Assembly: GCF_014763045.1 (NCBI RefSeq)
Contig: NZ_JACTAG010000001.1
Location: 744,001-808,000 of the forward strand
Direction: 5' to 3'
Length of the DNA: 64,000 nt
Source of the DNA: Sulfitobacter aestuariivivens
GTDB lineage: Bacteria > Pseudomonadota > Alphaproteobacteria > Rhodobacterales > Rhodobacteraceae
The notes below the pieces were generated by a model. That model saw only the letters and a program-made list of their open reading frames with translations. It was not told the origin of the DNA and made no database searches. Shown piece by piece: positions 9,479 through 17,998 of the stretch. The number at the start of each line of letters is the position of its first letter. The stretch's first letter is position 1. A program made the position numbers and the translations under genes.

Positions 9479-10372
9479 TCAGACGTAGCGTCGGACCTTG
9501 CGCCGGAAGATGCCGCTCATGCTCCAGTCCCGTTTGCCCAGTTCCTGAGCGCGCATGAGGTCGGTCTGGTCCCCCAGGGCGTCGTCAAACCACATGGCAA
9601 ACCCTTCTCTGGGCAAGAGCGCATTTCGGTGGGTTTCGATCAGCACATCGCAGCCGTCCCCATTCTCGCGGGGGGTGATGGTGACCTCGTAGGTGCCTTC
9701 CACCAATGCGCGGTTTTTTGGATCAACCTCGCCCACATGATGATACCGCGCATGATGAGGGGCGGACAGGTCGAGATAGGTGATGGTTTGCAGCTCGTAG
9801 AGGGAGCCGCCCATCGCATAGCGCACGTCGTAGGTGTCGCGCGCCTCTGGATCGGGAGTGATTTCATGCAAGAGCGGATCCCAGTGGCGGTCAGCCGTTT
9901 CAGGGAGCGGAACGAGACGATCCCACAGCGCTTGGGCCCATAGGGGAGACACAAAGTGACGGCGCTGGTGATGATCGAGCCAGATCGGAAACCGATCCAG
10001 CGTGGTGCCATACATCAGACTGAAAATGCCGATGTAGAGAAAGAACGGAAGGACACCGCCGACATAAGCGATGTCATACATCTGCGGGATCAGAGACTTG
10101 GTAACGGCAATGACAAAGAGGAAGATCGCCAGAACTTCAAGAAGTTGCCTCCAGGTCGGCAGGACCAGCAGCACGAGGACCCCAATCGCCATCGCCGACA
10201 GCACCAGCACAAAAAAGACGATGCTGAAGGTCGCGATCCCGATCCACGGCACCGTGAAGAAGGACGCCATTTCAAGCGGATGGGTGGTCCAGACCAGAAG
10301 CAGGAGCGACAGCGCGGCGGTCAGGCTGGTAAACAGCAGGCGACGACGTTGGCGAAAGATCAGTCTGAACAT
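9479..10372 (-). CDS. Conserved membrane protein with soluble C-terminal domain, function unknown
   Basis: A 297-residue protein with four or five hydrophobic segments in the first 140 residues (for example LLFTSLTAALSLLLLVW and VLVLSAMAIGVLVLLVL), followed by a soluble region of about 150 residues. That region has alternating beta-type sequence (YELQTITYLDL, GTYEVTITPRENGDGCDVLI). I do not recognise a named family. The last residues are basic (RRKVRRYV). It is convergent with tgt and shows no operon partner. Confidence 0.7.
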   Translation of the reverse strand: MFRLIFRQRRRLLFTSLTAALSLLLLVWTTHPLEMASFFTVPWIGIATFSIVFFVLVLSAMAIGVLVLLVLPTWRQLLEVLAIFLFVIAVTKSLIPQMYDIAYVGGVLPFFLYIGIFSLMYGTTLDRFPIWLDHHQRRHFVSPLWAQALWDRLVPLPETADRHWDPLLHEITPDPEARDTYDVRYAMGGSLYELQTITYLDLSAPHHARYHHVGEVDPKNRALVEGTYEVTITPRENGDGCDVLIETHRNALLPREGFAMWFDDALGDQTDLMRAQELGKRDWSMSGIFRRKVRRYV

Positions 10373-10472
10373 GGAAGGCCCATATAAGGAGCACGGATCA
10401 ATCTTAACCTTTCGGGCAACCGAGGCCGTTTTGCGGCACGGTTACGACATTTTTCAGAAATCCCTCCTGATA

Positions 10473-11126
10473 TCAGGCAATTCGCACCGCTGGCCGGGGC
10501 GATGTCGGTTCGTTGCCCTGAGCGCGGCTTAGGTGCGTGGCGTCAGCCTTGAGCAGGCCAAGCACGTCCGCGGTGGGCAGTGCCGTACAGAATTCACCAT
10601 GCATGGAGGCGATCGCAAGATCGTGCACAAGCTCAGGATCGTGATCGGTGCCGTCAAGCGCCACCCGGTTGCAGGTCGCGCAACCATCATGGACCAGATA
10701 GACGTCGTAGTTCATGTTGCCTGCCATGCGCACGGTTGTCTCTACGCAAAAGTTGGTGAAGTAGCCCGCAACCACCAGTCGGGTGATCCCGGCGCGACGC
10801 AGATCGACCTCAAGCGACGTGCCGATAAAGCCCGCATTTGTGTGTTTCTCGACAACGATATCCTGCGGTGCAGGCACCAGCCCGTCCAGTTGCGCCCCGC
10901 CTGGAAGGTCGAATTTCAGCGGACTGTCAGGCTCAAGACTGTCATGTCGCGTAAAGGCACACCTCAGCCCGGCCTCCCTAAATCCTGTCAGAAGGGCGCG
11001 CAGGTTATCAAGGCACTCAGGGTTGTTCATGCGCCCCGTGGCACCGCCCCAATGGCCAAGATCATGTACGCCCCGCTGAACATCGATCAGCAGCAGCGCG
11101 GTTTGGTCATCAAATTTGGCAATCAT
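10473..11126 (-). CDS. Isochorismatase-family cysteine hydrolase
   Basis: A 217-residue hydrolase with the isochorismatase-like triad: Asp in LLLIDVQRGVHD (near 17), Lys in IVVEKHTNAGF (near 107) and the nucleophilic Cys in GYFTNFCVETTVR (near 141). The non-prolyl-cis-type sequence before the Cys fits the nicotinamidase/isochorismatase superfamily. The substrate is unknown: nicotinamide, ureidoacrylate and N-carbamoyl amides are all possible. The ATG at 11126 has GAGGGG upstream. A perfect 14-bp palindrome sits 29 bases upstream (11155-11168) and may be an operator. Confidence 0.85.
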   Translation of the reverse strand: MIAKFDDQTALLLIDVQRGVHDLGHWGGATGRMNNPECLDNLRALLTGFREAGLRCAFTRHDSLEPDSPLKFDLPGGAQLDGLVPAPQDIVVEKHTNAGFIGTSLEVDLRRAGITRLVVAGYFTNFCVETTVRMAGNMNYDVYLVHDGCATCNRVALDGTDHDPELVHDLAIASMHGEFCTALPTADVLGLLKADATHLSRAQGNEPTSPRPAVRIA

Positions 11127-11154
11127 TGCGGGCCCCTCTTGCAGATTTTGCTGT

Positions 11155-11168
11155 TTTCAGCGCTGAAA
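11155..11168. promoter_or_regulatory. 14-bp perfect palindrome upstream of the cysteine hydrolase
   Basis: TTTCAGCGCTGAAA is a perfect dyad, 29 bases upstream of the isochorismatase-family start on the minus strand. Its position fits a repressor or activator site, but no regulator gene lies beside it and no promoter elements were confirmed. Confidence 0.3.
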
Positions 11169-11418
11169 CTACCAGCTTGTTCGCGCAATAATGCCCCGAA
11201 AACGGCAAAACGCGTCGCGGGCAGCCCGCGTTAATTTCTGTCAAAGGCGAGGAAAAGCCGTATTGCCCTGAGGGGCTGGAACAGCGATGATGCCCCAAAC
11301 CCCATCAGAAGGGATTGAAACGGGCGGGTCGGGTACACAGATACCTTATCCAGACAAGGAGACGACAGCGGCTGCCGCATCGGGGCCCGGCGCGTCTTGC
11401 TAAAACAAGGAATTGAGC

Positions 11419-11784
11419 ATGTTAGAACCTTTGAACGCGTCTTATCCGGTCTTGCCTTTGCGCGACATCGTGGTGTTTCCGCACATGATTGTCCCGCTTT
11501 TCGTGGGCCGCGATAAATCCGTGCGCGCGTTGGAAGAAGTGATGTCGGACGACAAGCAGATTCTGCTGTCCAGCCAGATTGACCCGGCAGAGGACGACCC
11601 TGAGGCTGAGGGTATTTTCAAGGCTGGTGTGCTGGCCAATGTGTTGCAACTGCTGAAACTGCCCGATGGCACCGTCAAGGTGCTGGTCGAGGGGCAGGCG
11701 CGGGTGCGCATCACCGAATACCTGGAGAATGATAACTTCTTTGAAGCCCGCGCAGAGTATTTGAAGCCCGCGCAGAGTATCTGA
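11419..11784 (+). pseudogene. lon: Lon protease, N-terminal fragment (frameshifted by a 20-bp duplication)
   Basis: Residues 1-114 are the start of a normal Lon N-terminal substrate-binding domain (YPVLPLRDIVVFPHMIVPL). After Tyr114 a duplicated 20-bp unit shifts the frame, adding LKPAQSI before a TGA at 11782. The start ATG at 11419 has AAGGA seven bases upstream; a TTG at 11413 is less likely. If one 20-bp unit is removed the frame joins directly to the downstream ORF, giving an 803-residue Lon, the usual alphaproteobacterial length. As it stands the N-terminal domain is separated from the ATPase and protease. This could be a real mutation, a reversible slippage state, or an assembly error. 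Confidence 0.9.
11740..11780. repeat. Exact 20-bp tandem duplication inside lon
   Basis: The unit TTGAAGCCCGCGCAGAGTAT occurs at 11741-11760 and again, without mismatch, at 11761-11780; the preceding T is also shared, so 41 bases have a period of 20. Twenty is not a multiple of three, so the copy shifts the lon frame. One copy fits the conserved Lon protein sequence exactly. Confidence 0.97.
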
Positions 11785-11789
11785 CCGAG

Positions 11790-13850
11790 ATGCCCGGCGA
11801 TGAGGCCACGACACAGGCGCTGATCAAGACGGTTGGAGATGAGTTTGAGCGTTACGCCAAAGTGAAGAAAAACGTGCCGGATGAGGCGCTTGCCGCAGTC
11901 GGTGAAAGCGCGGAGCCGGCCCGTCTGGCGGATCTGGTCGCAGGTCATCTGGGCATCGAGGTTGAGCAAAAGCAGGAGTTGCTTGAAACTCTTAGCGTGA
12001 GCGAACGGCTTGAGAAGGTCTATGGCCTGATGCAGGGCGAAATGTCCGTGCTGCAGGTCGAGAAAAAGATCAAAACGCGCGTCAAATCGCAGATGGAGCG
12101 GACCCAGCGCGAATATTACCTCAACGAGCAAATGAAAGCCATTCAGCAAGAGCTGGGCGATGGCGAAGACGGCAAGAACGAAGTTGTCGAGCTTGAAGAG
12201 AAAATTGCCGAGACCAAACTTTCGAAAGAGGCCAAGGAAAAGGCCGAAGCCGAGGTCAAAAAGCTCAAGAACATGTCGCCCATGTCAGCGGAAGCGACTG
12301 TCGTGCGCAACTACCTTGACTGGATGCTGTCTATCCCGTGGGGCAAGAAGTCACGCGTGAAAAAGGACCTCTCCAAGGCGCAGGAGATTCTTGATAACGA
12401 CCACTATGGTCTTGAAAAGGTGAAAGAACGCATTGTCGAGTACCTTGCGGTGCAGCAGCGTTCGTCCAAGATGAAAGGCCCGATCATGTGCCTTGTCGGC
12501 CCTCCGGGTGTGGGCAAGACATCATTGGGCAAGTCTGTTGCCAAAGCCACGGGGCGCGAGTTCATTCGCATCTCGCTGGGCGGCGTGCGCGATGAAAGCG
12601 AAATTCGCGGTCACCGCCGGACGTACATTGGCTCCATGCCGGGCAAGATCATTCAGGCGCTGAAAAAGGCGAAAACGACCAATCCGCTGATCCTCTTGGA
12701 TGAGATTGACAAGATGGGTCAGGATTTCCGGGGTGATCCGGCGTCGGCCATGCTTGAGGTGCTGGATCCGGAGCAGAACTCGACCTTTGTCGATCACTAT
12801 CTGGAGGTCGAATATGACCTTTCGAACGTGATGTTTTTGACCACGTCGAACTCCTACAACATGCCCGGCCCCTTGCTGGACCGGATGGAGATCATTCCGC
12901 TGTCGGGATACACCGAGGACGAAAAGCGCGAGATTGCCAAGCAGCATCTGGTCGACAAGCAGATCAAGAACCACGGTCTGAAGGGCAAGGAATTTGCCAT
13001 TGAAGACAGTGCTTTGACGGGCATGATACGGTACTACACCCGCGAGGCGGGCGTACGAAACCTGGAGCGGGAAATCGCCAAGGTGGCGCGCAAGTCGCTG
13101 ACCAAGATCATCAAGAAGGAAGCGGAAGAGATCACCGTCACCGGTGACAACCTCGAAGACTTCCTTGGTGTGCGCAAATTCCGCTACGGTCTTGCAGAAA
13201 AAGAGGATCAGGTCGGGGTGGTGACCGGATTGGCCTATACGTCCGTCGGCGGTGAATTGCTGTCGATCGAAGCGTTGCGCCTGCCGGGCAAGGGCCGGAT
13301 GAAGACCACCGGCAAGCTTGGCGATGTGATGAAGGAATCCATCGATGCCGCGTCGAGCTATGTGCGGTCGATCAGCCCCAGGATCGGGGTGAAGCCGCCG
13401 AAGTTCGACACAGTGGATATCCATGTGCACGTGCCCGATGGTGCGACGCCCAAGGACGGTCCCTCAGCGGGGCTTGCCATGGTAACCGCCATAGTATCGG
13501 TGCTCACGCAGATCCCGGTGCGCAAGGACATCGCCATGACCGGTGAGGTCACACTGCGCGGGAATGCGTCGGCCATCGGTGGTCTGAAGGAAAAGCTGTT
13601 GGCAGCCCTGCGTGGGGGCATCACCACCGTACTGATCCCGGAAGAAAATGAGAAGGATTTGCCTGAAATTCCCGATAACGTGAAAGAAGGGCTGACCATC
13701 ATTCCGGTGTCTCATGTGTCGGAAGTGTTGAAACATGCGCTGGTGTCAACGCCTGAGGCGATCGAGTGGGATCAGGAAGCCGAAGACGCGGCAGCCGCCG
13801 CGGCCCTCGCAGCGAAATCGGGCTCAGGAGATGGCGCCACCGCGCACTGA
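11790..13850 (+). CDS. lon: Lon protease, ATPase and protease part (out of frame with its N-terminus)
   Basis: This 686-residue frame holds the rest of Lon: the end of the N-terminal domain and coiled coil, then the AAA+ module with Walker [14 protein letters not shown] and Walker [12 protein letters not shown], and the Ser/Lys protease domain with the nucleophile in [11 protein letters not shown] and the catalytic Lys further on. Lon degrades misfolded and regulatory proteins in an ATP-dependent manner. The ATG at 11790 lies five bases after the TGA of the N-terminal fragment, so termination-reinitiation could produce this piece, but there is no good ribosome site of its own. Without the first 117 residues, substrate selection and hexamer assembly would probably be impaired. 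A strong terminator follows the gene. Confidence 0.9.
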   Translation: MPGDEATTQALIKTVGDEFERYAKVKKNVPDEALAAVGESAEPARLADLVAGHLGIEVEQKQELLETLSVSERLEKVYGLMQGEMSVLQVEKKIKTRVKSQMERTQREYYLNEQMKAIQQELGDGEDGKNEVVELEEKIAETKLSKEAKEKAEAEVKKLKNMSPMSAEATVVRNYLDWMLSIPWGKKSRVKKDLSKAQEILDNDHYGLEKVKERIVEYLAVQQRSSKMKGPIMCLVGPPGVGKTSLGKSVAKATGREFIRISLGGVRDESEIRGHRRTYIGSMPGKIIQALKKAKTTNPLILLDEIDKMGQDFRGDPASAMLEVLDPEQNSTFVDHYLEVEYDLSNVMFLTTSNSYNMPGPLLDRMEIIPLSGYTEDEKREIAKQHLVDKQIKNHGLKGKEFAIEDSALTGMIRYYTREAGVRNLEREIAKVARKSLTKIIKKEAEEITVTGDNLEDFLGVRKFRYGLAEKEDQVGVVTGLAYTSVGGELLSIEALRLPGKGRMKTTGKLGDVMKESIDAASSYVRSISPRIGVKPPKFDTVDIHVHVPDGATPKDGPSAGLAMVTAIVSVLTQIPVRKDIAMTGEVTLRGNASAIGGLKEKLLAALRGGITTVLIPEENEKDLPEIPDNVKEGLTIIPVSHVSEVLKHALVSTPEAIEWDQEAEDAAAAAALAAKSGSGDGATAH

Positions 13851-13877
13851 TCCGGCCGCCCGGCATCTGGTAAAAGA

Positions 13878-13905
13878 AACGCCCCGCAAGTTGCGGGGCG
13901 TTTTC
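13878..13905 (+). terminator. Rho-independent terminator of lon
   Basis: AACGCCCCGCAA at 13878-13889 is followed one base later by its perfect complement TTGCGGGGCGTT, running into TTTT. It lies 28 bases after the lon stop codon. Confidence 0.9.
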
Positions 13906-13929
13906 GTTTAATGGGGTCCGGATCCGGGG

Positions 13930-14118
13930 TTAGTCGGTGAGAACCGGAACGCTCATCAACAGAGCCAGGGCAAGAACCAGTGAGGTGCCTGTACTGCTGC
14001 TGGTGGCATCTTCGACGATAACCGGCGCTTCGATGACGGGATCTGCGACTGAGCCTGCAAAGGTCCCGGTTGCAAAGAACGCGGCAGAAACGGCAATCGC
14101 CAACGTAGATTTTTTCAT
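13930..14118 (-). CDS. Small exported protein with C-terminal membrane helix
   Basis: A 62-residue protein. The ATG at 14118 is preceded by GGAGA five bases away, so it is preferred over the GTG at 14130. Residues 1-25 are a signal peptide (AVSAAFFATGTFAG); a short Pro/Val/Glu segment (ADPVIEAPVIVED) follows, then a Ser/Thr linker and a C-terminal hydrophobic helix (LVLALALLMSVPVLTD). Rhodobacterales genomes carry many small proteins of this layout; their role is unknown. It is convergent with lon beyond the shared terminator region. Confidence 0.7.
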   Translation of the reverse strand: MKKSTLAIAVSAAFFATGTFAGSVADPVIEAPVIVEDATSSSTGTSLVLALALLMSVPVLTD

Positions 14119-14147
14119 GAGAGTCTCCACTATAATTCGACAGCGCC

Positions 14148-14175
14148 ACTATATGTAGCGGCGTGTCGGGGGCAA
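14148..14175 (-). promoter_or_regulatory. Putative promoter of the small exported protein
   Basis: On the minus strand TTGCCC (14175-14170) and TATAGT (14153-14148) are separated by 16 bases and lie about 30-57 bases before the start codon. A second TATAGT follows 20 bases downstream, so the exact -10 is uncertain. Confidence 0.35.
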
Positions 14176-14412
14176 GTGCGATGGATTGTGCGCCAAAAAA
14201 CGCCTCCACTTAGCGGCAATTCGGCATCAAGTATGCCTCGGCGCGGGGGGCGCGGGCCGAAACTGAGCCTTCGGCAAGGCATTGAAAACGCGGCGCGATC
14301 AACCCTATGATATCGACCGCGACGCGACCGCAAGTATGATGCGGCCCCAAGCGGGAATTTCATACGGCAAGGTCTTGCACGGCATCACGCATTTGGGTAC
14401 TTCCTCCACGGC

Positions 14413-14487
14413 GGGTGATTAGCTCAGTGGTAGAGCGCTTCGTTCACATCGAAGATGTCAGGAGTTCAAATCTCTTATCACCCACCA
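14413..14487 (+). tRNA. tRNA-Val (anticodon CAC)
   Basis: The cloverleaf is readable: acceptor GGGTGAT pairs with ATCACCC, the D arm is GCTC/GAGC, the anticodon stem is CTTCG/CGAAG with loop TTCACAT (anticodon CAC), the T arm is AGGAG/CTCTT with loop TTCAAAT, and an encoded CCA follows at 14485-14487. Confidence 0.95.
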
Positions 14488-14627
14488 CTCCAACCGGTTA
14501 GTGTAGATAAAATTCGGCCCGTTCCGGTGCTGCGGCGACGTATCTTTTTTACTGCGGCACTGGCAAGGTGTGAATGAACGCCGAACTGTCGTCGTTTGGC
14601 GTGATGTTAGGACGGGAGGATATTGCA

Positions 14628-15041
14628 GTGTCTGAAAAGGAAATCGTCAATCTGGTCGAAACCTATCGACTGGCCTGGAACGCGCGTGATTTCGAAGGGA
14701 TGGCGGCGCTCTTTTCAGAGCCCGCCATGTACATCGTTCCGGAAGGTGTTCTGCACATCCCCGATAAGGCCGCGCTTGTATCGAAGTTGCAGCTACAATT
14801 TGTAGACTTGGAAGCCGAAGGTTTTGATCGCACCGAGATTGGTGACGTCGTTTTCACTATGGTTACTGAGTATTCTGGATTGGCAGAACTCAGACACTTG
14901 CGGCGGCTCAGGACTGACGGATCGGAAATTTCTGCGATTGATGTCCTGTACATTTGCGTCCTTGAAGAAGGAAACTGGCGTTTAAGTGTTGCGATGGCTG
15001 GACCTTGTGGGTGGAACGATAAGGCTGGGCCAACCTCCTGA
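14628..15041 (+). CDS. NTF2-like (SnoaL-type) fold protein
   Basis: A 137-residue protein starting at GTG 14628, which has GGGAGGA seven bases upstream; an earlier ATG at 14574 lacks this. The sequence begins EKEIVNLVETYRLAWNARDF, followed by MAALFSEPAMYIVPEG, the typical opening helices and cone of NTF2-like/SnoaL proteins, and ends with a strand pair around IDVLYICVLEEGNWRLSVAM. Such small cone-shaped domains include isomerases, hydrolases and pure ligand binders, so the activity is open. Base composition is visibly less GC-rich than the neighbours, and it sits directly behind a tRNA gene, which hints at acquisition. Confidence 0.65.
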   Translation: MSEKEIVNLVETYRLAWNARDFEGMAALFSEPAMYIVPEGVLHIPDKAALVSKLQLQFVDLEAEGFDRTEIGDVVFTMVTEYSGLAELRHLRRLRTDGSEISAIDVLYICVLEEGNWRLSVAMAGPCGWNDKAGPTS

Positions 15042-15144
15042 GTGCGCGCATCGGCTGCATTGTGGTGTGATGCTCCGGGTCCCGCAGGTTTTTGGGCGTG
15101 CCGGCAGTTGACCTCTGCCATCCTATGCCGCACATCGCTGATCG

Positions 15145-15726
15145 ATGCGTATCTATCCTCCCATATGGTTTCTGCGGCATGGTCAGACCGTGTGGAACAA
15201 GGCGTACCGGCTGCAGGGGCAGCTTGATTCCCCGCTCACCGATCAGGGCATTGCCGAGGCGCGCCGGCAGGCGGTCGTGATCGCGCCGGTGCTGAAAGAA
15301 GCCCCCGCGATCTGGGTATCGCCGCTTGGGCGCGCGCGCCAGACGGCGGATATTGCGTTGGACGGCGCATCCTATCAGACGGATCCGCGCCTGATGGAGA
15401 TCCACGCAGGTCGCTGGCAGGGCATGTTGCGGACCGAAATCATGGATGCACAACCTGATTGGGCGGCGTGCGCGCCCTCAGCGCTTGAGATTTACGAGGC
15501 CGCCGAGGGCGGCGAGGGGATTGCGGCATTTGAGGCGCGCATTCTTGCTTTCTTGCGTGATCTGAGCGGCCCCACGGTGATCGTCGCACATGGTTTATTG
15601 GGACAGGTGCTGCGCGCGCATGTGCTGGGCGCTGATGTGGGGCAGGCCGGGGCACTCAGCAACCTCCAGGGGGTCGTGTATCATTTGCGCGACGGGCAGG
15701 AGTACGTGCTGGAGGCGCCGGAATGA
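15145..15726 (+). CDS. Histidine phosphatase family protein (first of tandem pair)
   Basis: A 193-residue protein of the phosphoglycerate mutase-like superfamily. The phosphorylated His is in WFLRHGQTVWN (His12), the Arg/Leu block in SPLGRARQTADIA, the acidic Glu in MEIHAGRWQG, and the second His in VIVAHGLLGQVLR. Substrates of this branch range from sugar phosphates to alpha-ribazole phosphate and cannot be told from sequence. It overlaps the next gene, a paralogue, by four bases. Confidence 0.88.
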   Translation: MRIYPPIWFLRHGQTVWNKAYRLQGQLDSPLTDQGIAEARRQAVVIAPVLKEAPAIWVSPLGRARQTADIALDGASYQTDPRLMEIHAGRWQGMLRTEIMDAQPDWAACAPSALEIYEAAEGGEGIAAFEARILAFLRDLSGPTVIVAHGLLGQVLRAHVLGADVGQAGALSNLQGVVYHLRDGQEYVLEAPE

Positions 15727-16280
15727 TCCCGCCGCTTTACATCCTGCGCCATGGAGAAACGGAGTGGAATGCCCAGGGGCGTCTGCAGGGCAGTTTTGAC
15801 AGCCCGCTGACCTCCCGTGGTCGGGCGCAGGCGCGGGCGCAAAACCGCATTCTTGCGCAACGGGATCTGTCGGCGTCAACCGCACTGAGCAGCCCGCAGG
15901 GCCGTGCGTTTCAAACCGCCGCCATCGCGCTGGAAGGGTTGGTGGCTGATATCGTGACCCACGCCGCTCTGCGTGAGATCGGGTTGGGCGATTGGGCGGG
16001 GCAGGACCGTGCGGCGCTGATCGCAGAAACCAATGCGCAAGACGCATTCGACCTTTATGAGCTTGCCCCCGGGGGCGAGGGGTTTGCGGCCCTGCACGCC
16101 CGGTGCGGCGCGTTTCTTGACCAGATCACCGCCCCGTCTGTTCTGGTCACACATGGGATCACCTCGCGGATGCTGCGCCTGATCCTGACCGGTCAACCCA
16201 TCACGGCACTGCGTGATATCGCGGGGGGGCAGGGCATCGTGTTCTATCTTGAGAACGGCATCCAGCATCAACTCAGATGA
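15723..16280 (+). CDS. Histidine phosphatase family protein (second of tandem pair)
   Basis: A 185-residue paralogue of the preceding gene with the same motifs in the same order: YILRHGETEWNAQG (catalytic His10), SSPQGRAFQTAAIAL, LREIGLGDWAGQ and VLVTHGITSRMLRL. The shared layout, similar length and ATGA overlap point to a local gene duplication followed by divergence. The two gene products may act on successive or alternative phosphate substrates; this is inference. Confidence 0.88.
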   Translation: MIPPLYILRHGETEWNAQGRLQGSFDSPLTSRGRAQARAQNRILAQRDLSASTALSSPQGRAFQTAAIALEGLVADIVTHAALREIGLGDWAGQDRAALIAETNAQDAFDLYELAPGGEGFAALHARCGAFLDQITAPSVLVTHGITSRMLRLILTGQPITALRDIAGGQGIVFYLENGIQHQLR

Positions 16281-16323
16281 GGGCTTGAAGCCCGCCCCCG
16301 CCTTGCGCTAAGAGGCGTGCAGC

Positions 16324-16399
<76 letters not shown>

Positions 16400-16630
16400 G
16401 ATCCCTTTAGTTTGATGAGACCGGTTTCGAGCTGGATGGCCCGGTTGCCCGCACGCTATGCGGTCAGGCTGGGTCGGGGGTATGCGCCTTTCAGAAACCT
16501 TGATCGCAGCCCGTATTCGCAAAGATGTCCCGCTCTGCACAGCCGCTCCGCATGTCCGCACAGGACAGGCTATTGTGGGAAAGCAAAATTGGTCTACGTT
16601 TGAGGAGATACGCCCAAAAGGAGACCACCC

Positions 16631-17569
16631 ATGAGCTGGAACCCCGCCCTTGATCCCGATTGCCCAACCGGTGATGCTGTGGACGCCATTGAGACTGTTA
16701 TTGTGCCGCGGGCGCGTGATCTGGGGGGGTTTGAGGTGCGGCGGGCCTTGCCGGCGCAGGCGCGGCAGATGGTGGGGCCATTCATCTTTTTTGATCAGAT
16801 GGGGCCGGCGGAGTTTCTGACGGGGCAGGGGATTGATGTGCGTCCGCATCCGCATATCGGGCTGGCAACAGTGACCTATCTTTACAAGGGCAAGATCCAC
16901 CACCGGGACAGTCTGGGGACCGATCAGTGGATTGAACCGGGTGCCGTGAACTGGATGGTGGCGGGCCATGGGATCACCCATTCTGAGCGCGCCGACGGGG
17001 ATATGGTCAAGAAACCTCACAGTCTTTTTGGATTGCAGACCTGGGTGGCGTTGCCCGAGAAGCACGAAGACGCTGCTGCGCAATTCGAACATGCGCCAAA
17101 GGACACCTTGCCGATGCTTGAGGGGGAGGGCAAAGAGGTGCGCCTGATCCTTGGCACGGCTTACGGAGAGACCGCGCCGGTCAAGGTCTATTCCGAGACG
17201 TTTTATGCCGATGCCTTGCTGGAGGCGGGCGCGTCCATCCCCTTGCCGGACGATCATGAAGACCGGGGGCTTTATGTGCTGCAGGGAAAAATTATCGTTT
17301 CAGGGCAAGAGTTTGAGGCCGGGCGGATGCTGGTTTTCCGCCCCGGCGACCGGATCAGCGCCAAGGCCGGAGACACGGGCGCGCGCCTGATGCTGCTCGG
17401 CGGGGCAACGATGGACGGGCCACGCCATATCTGGTGGAACTTCGTCGCTTCGAGCCGCGACCGCATTGATGCGGCCAAGGAAGCCTGGCGTGCGGGCGAC
17501 TGGGCGCATGGGCGGTTTTCGCTGCCGCCGGGCGACGATCAGGAATTTATTCCGGCCCCTGAGCGGTGA
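16631..17569 (+). CDS. Pirin family protein
   Basis: A 312-residue bicupin. The N-terminal pirin domain carries the metal ligands in DVRPHPHIGLATVTYL (about residues 71-86) and the HxxxxxE pattern in AGHGITHSE; the C-terminal cupin follows with a Pirin_C-like segment (GLYVLQGKIIVSGQEF). Bacterial pirins are Fe-binding proteins, some with quercetinase activity; the role here is unknown. Start ATG has AGGAG eight bases upstream. It stands between tRNA-Val and tRNA-Asp. Confidence 0.9.
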   Translation: MSWNPALDPDCPTGDAVDAIETVIVPRARDLGGFEVRRALPAQARQMVGPFIFFDQMGPAEFLTGQGIDVRPHPHIGLATVTYLYKGKIHHRDSLGTDQWIEPGAVNWMVAGHGITHSERADGDMVKKPHSLFGLQTWVALPEKHEDAAAQFEHAPKDTLPMLEGEGKEVRLILGTAYGETAPVKVYSETFYADALLEAGASIPLPDDHEDRGLYVLQGKIIVSGQEFEAGRMLVFRPGDRISAKAGDTGARLMLLGGATMDGPRHIWWNFVASSRDRIDAAKEAWRAGDWAHGRFSLPPGDDQEFIPAPER

Positions 17570-17669
17570 GGTGTCAGAAAAACCGGGGTTGGTGCAAAAT
17601 CCCGCTTGACGGGGCGGGGCCACGGCCATATCAGACCCGAACACCGCGCGTCAGCACGGTGAGCAGTGG

Positions 17670-17746
17670 GCGGTTGTAGCTCAGTTGGTTAGAGTACCGG
17701 CCTGTCACGCCGGGGGTCGCGGGTTCGAGCCCCGTCAACCGCGCCA
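17670..17746 (+). tRNA. tRNA-Asp (anticodon GTC)
   Basis: Acceptor GCGGTTG pairs with CAACCGC; anticodon stem CCGGC/GCCGG with loop CTGTCAC (anticodon GTC); T arm GCGGG/CCCGT with loop TTCGAGC; discriminator G and encoded CCA at 17744-17746. It is a substrate for the tgt product encoded in this window. Confidence 0.95.
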
Positions 17747-17855
17747 CCGCTGCATTTCCTTCAGGTTAACACAAATCGGAAGCAACGTTTTGCGGCGCTC
17801 CTGCGCGCGGCAACGCGAATCGTCCGTTAATGCTGCGTTTGCTGGCTTTTTCGCT

Positions 17856-17899
17856 GTCGGTATCACGTCGGTATTGCGTCGGTACCGCGTCGGTGACAG
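17856..17899 (+). repeat. Four imperfect 11-bp direct repeats downstream of tRNA-Asp
   Basis: Four consecutive 11-mers begin GTCGGT: GTCGGTATCAC, GTCGGTATTGC, GTCGGTACCGC and GTCGGTGACAG. The last copy also forms a small hairpin (TCGGTG/CACCGA). The 252-bp gap between the tRNA and the next gene holds no credible gene. The position behind a tRNA 3' end would suit an old integration site, but no integrase or tRNA 3'-end duplicate is visible. Confidence 0.75.
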
Positions 17900-17998
17900 G
17901 CACCGACAGGGCCAGATTAACAGGGCGCGCGGCGGGGAAGTGTGAAGGATGGGTTACAATGGGACCTAGTTAGATGCCCGGACCACCTGTAGCATCTG

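Noticed and set aside
11413-11418. TTG start for lon two codons upstream of the ATG
   Set aside because: AAGGA is spaced seven bases from the ATG at 11419 but only one base from the TTG, so the ATG is preferred.
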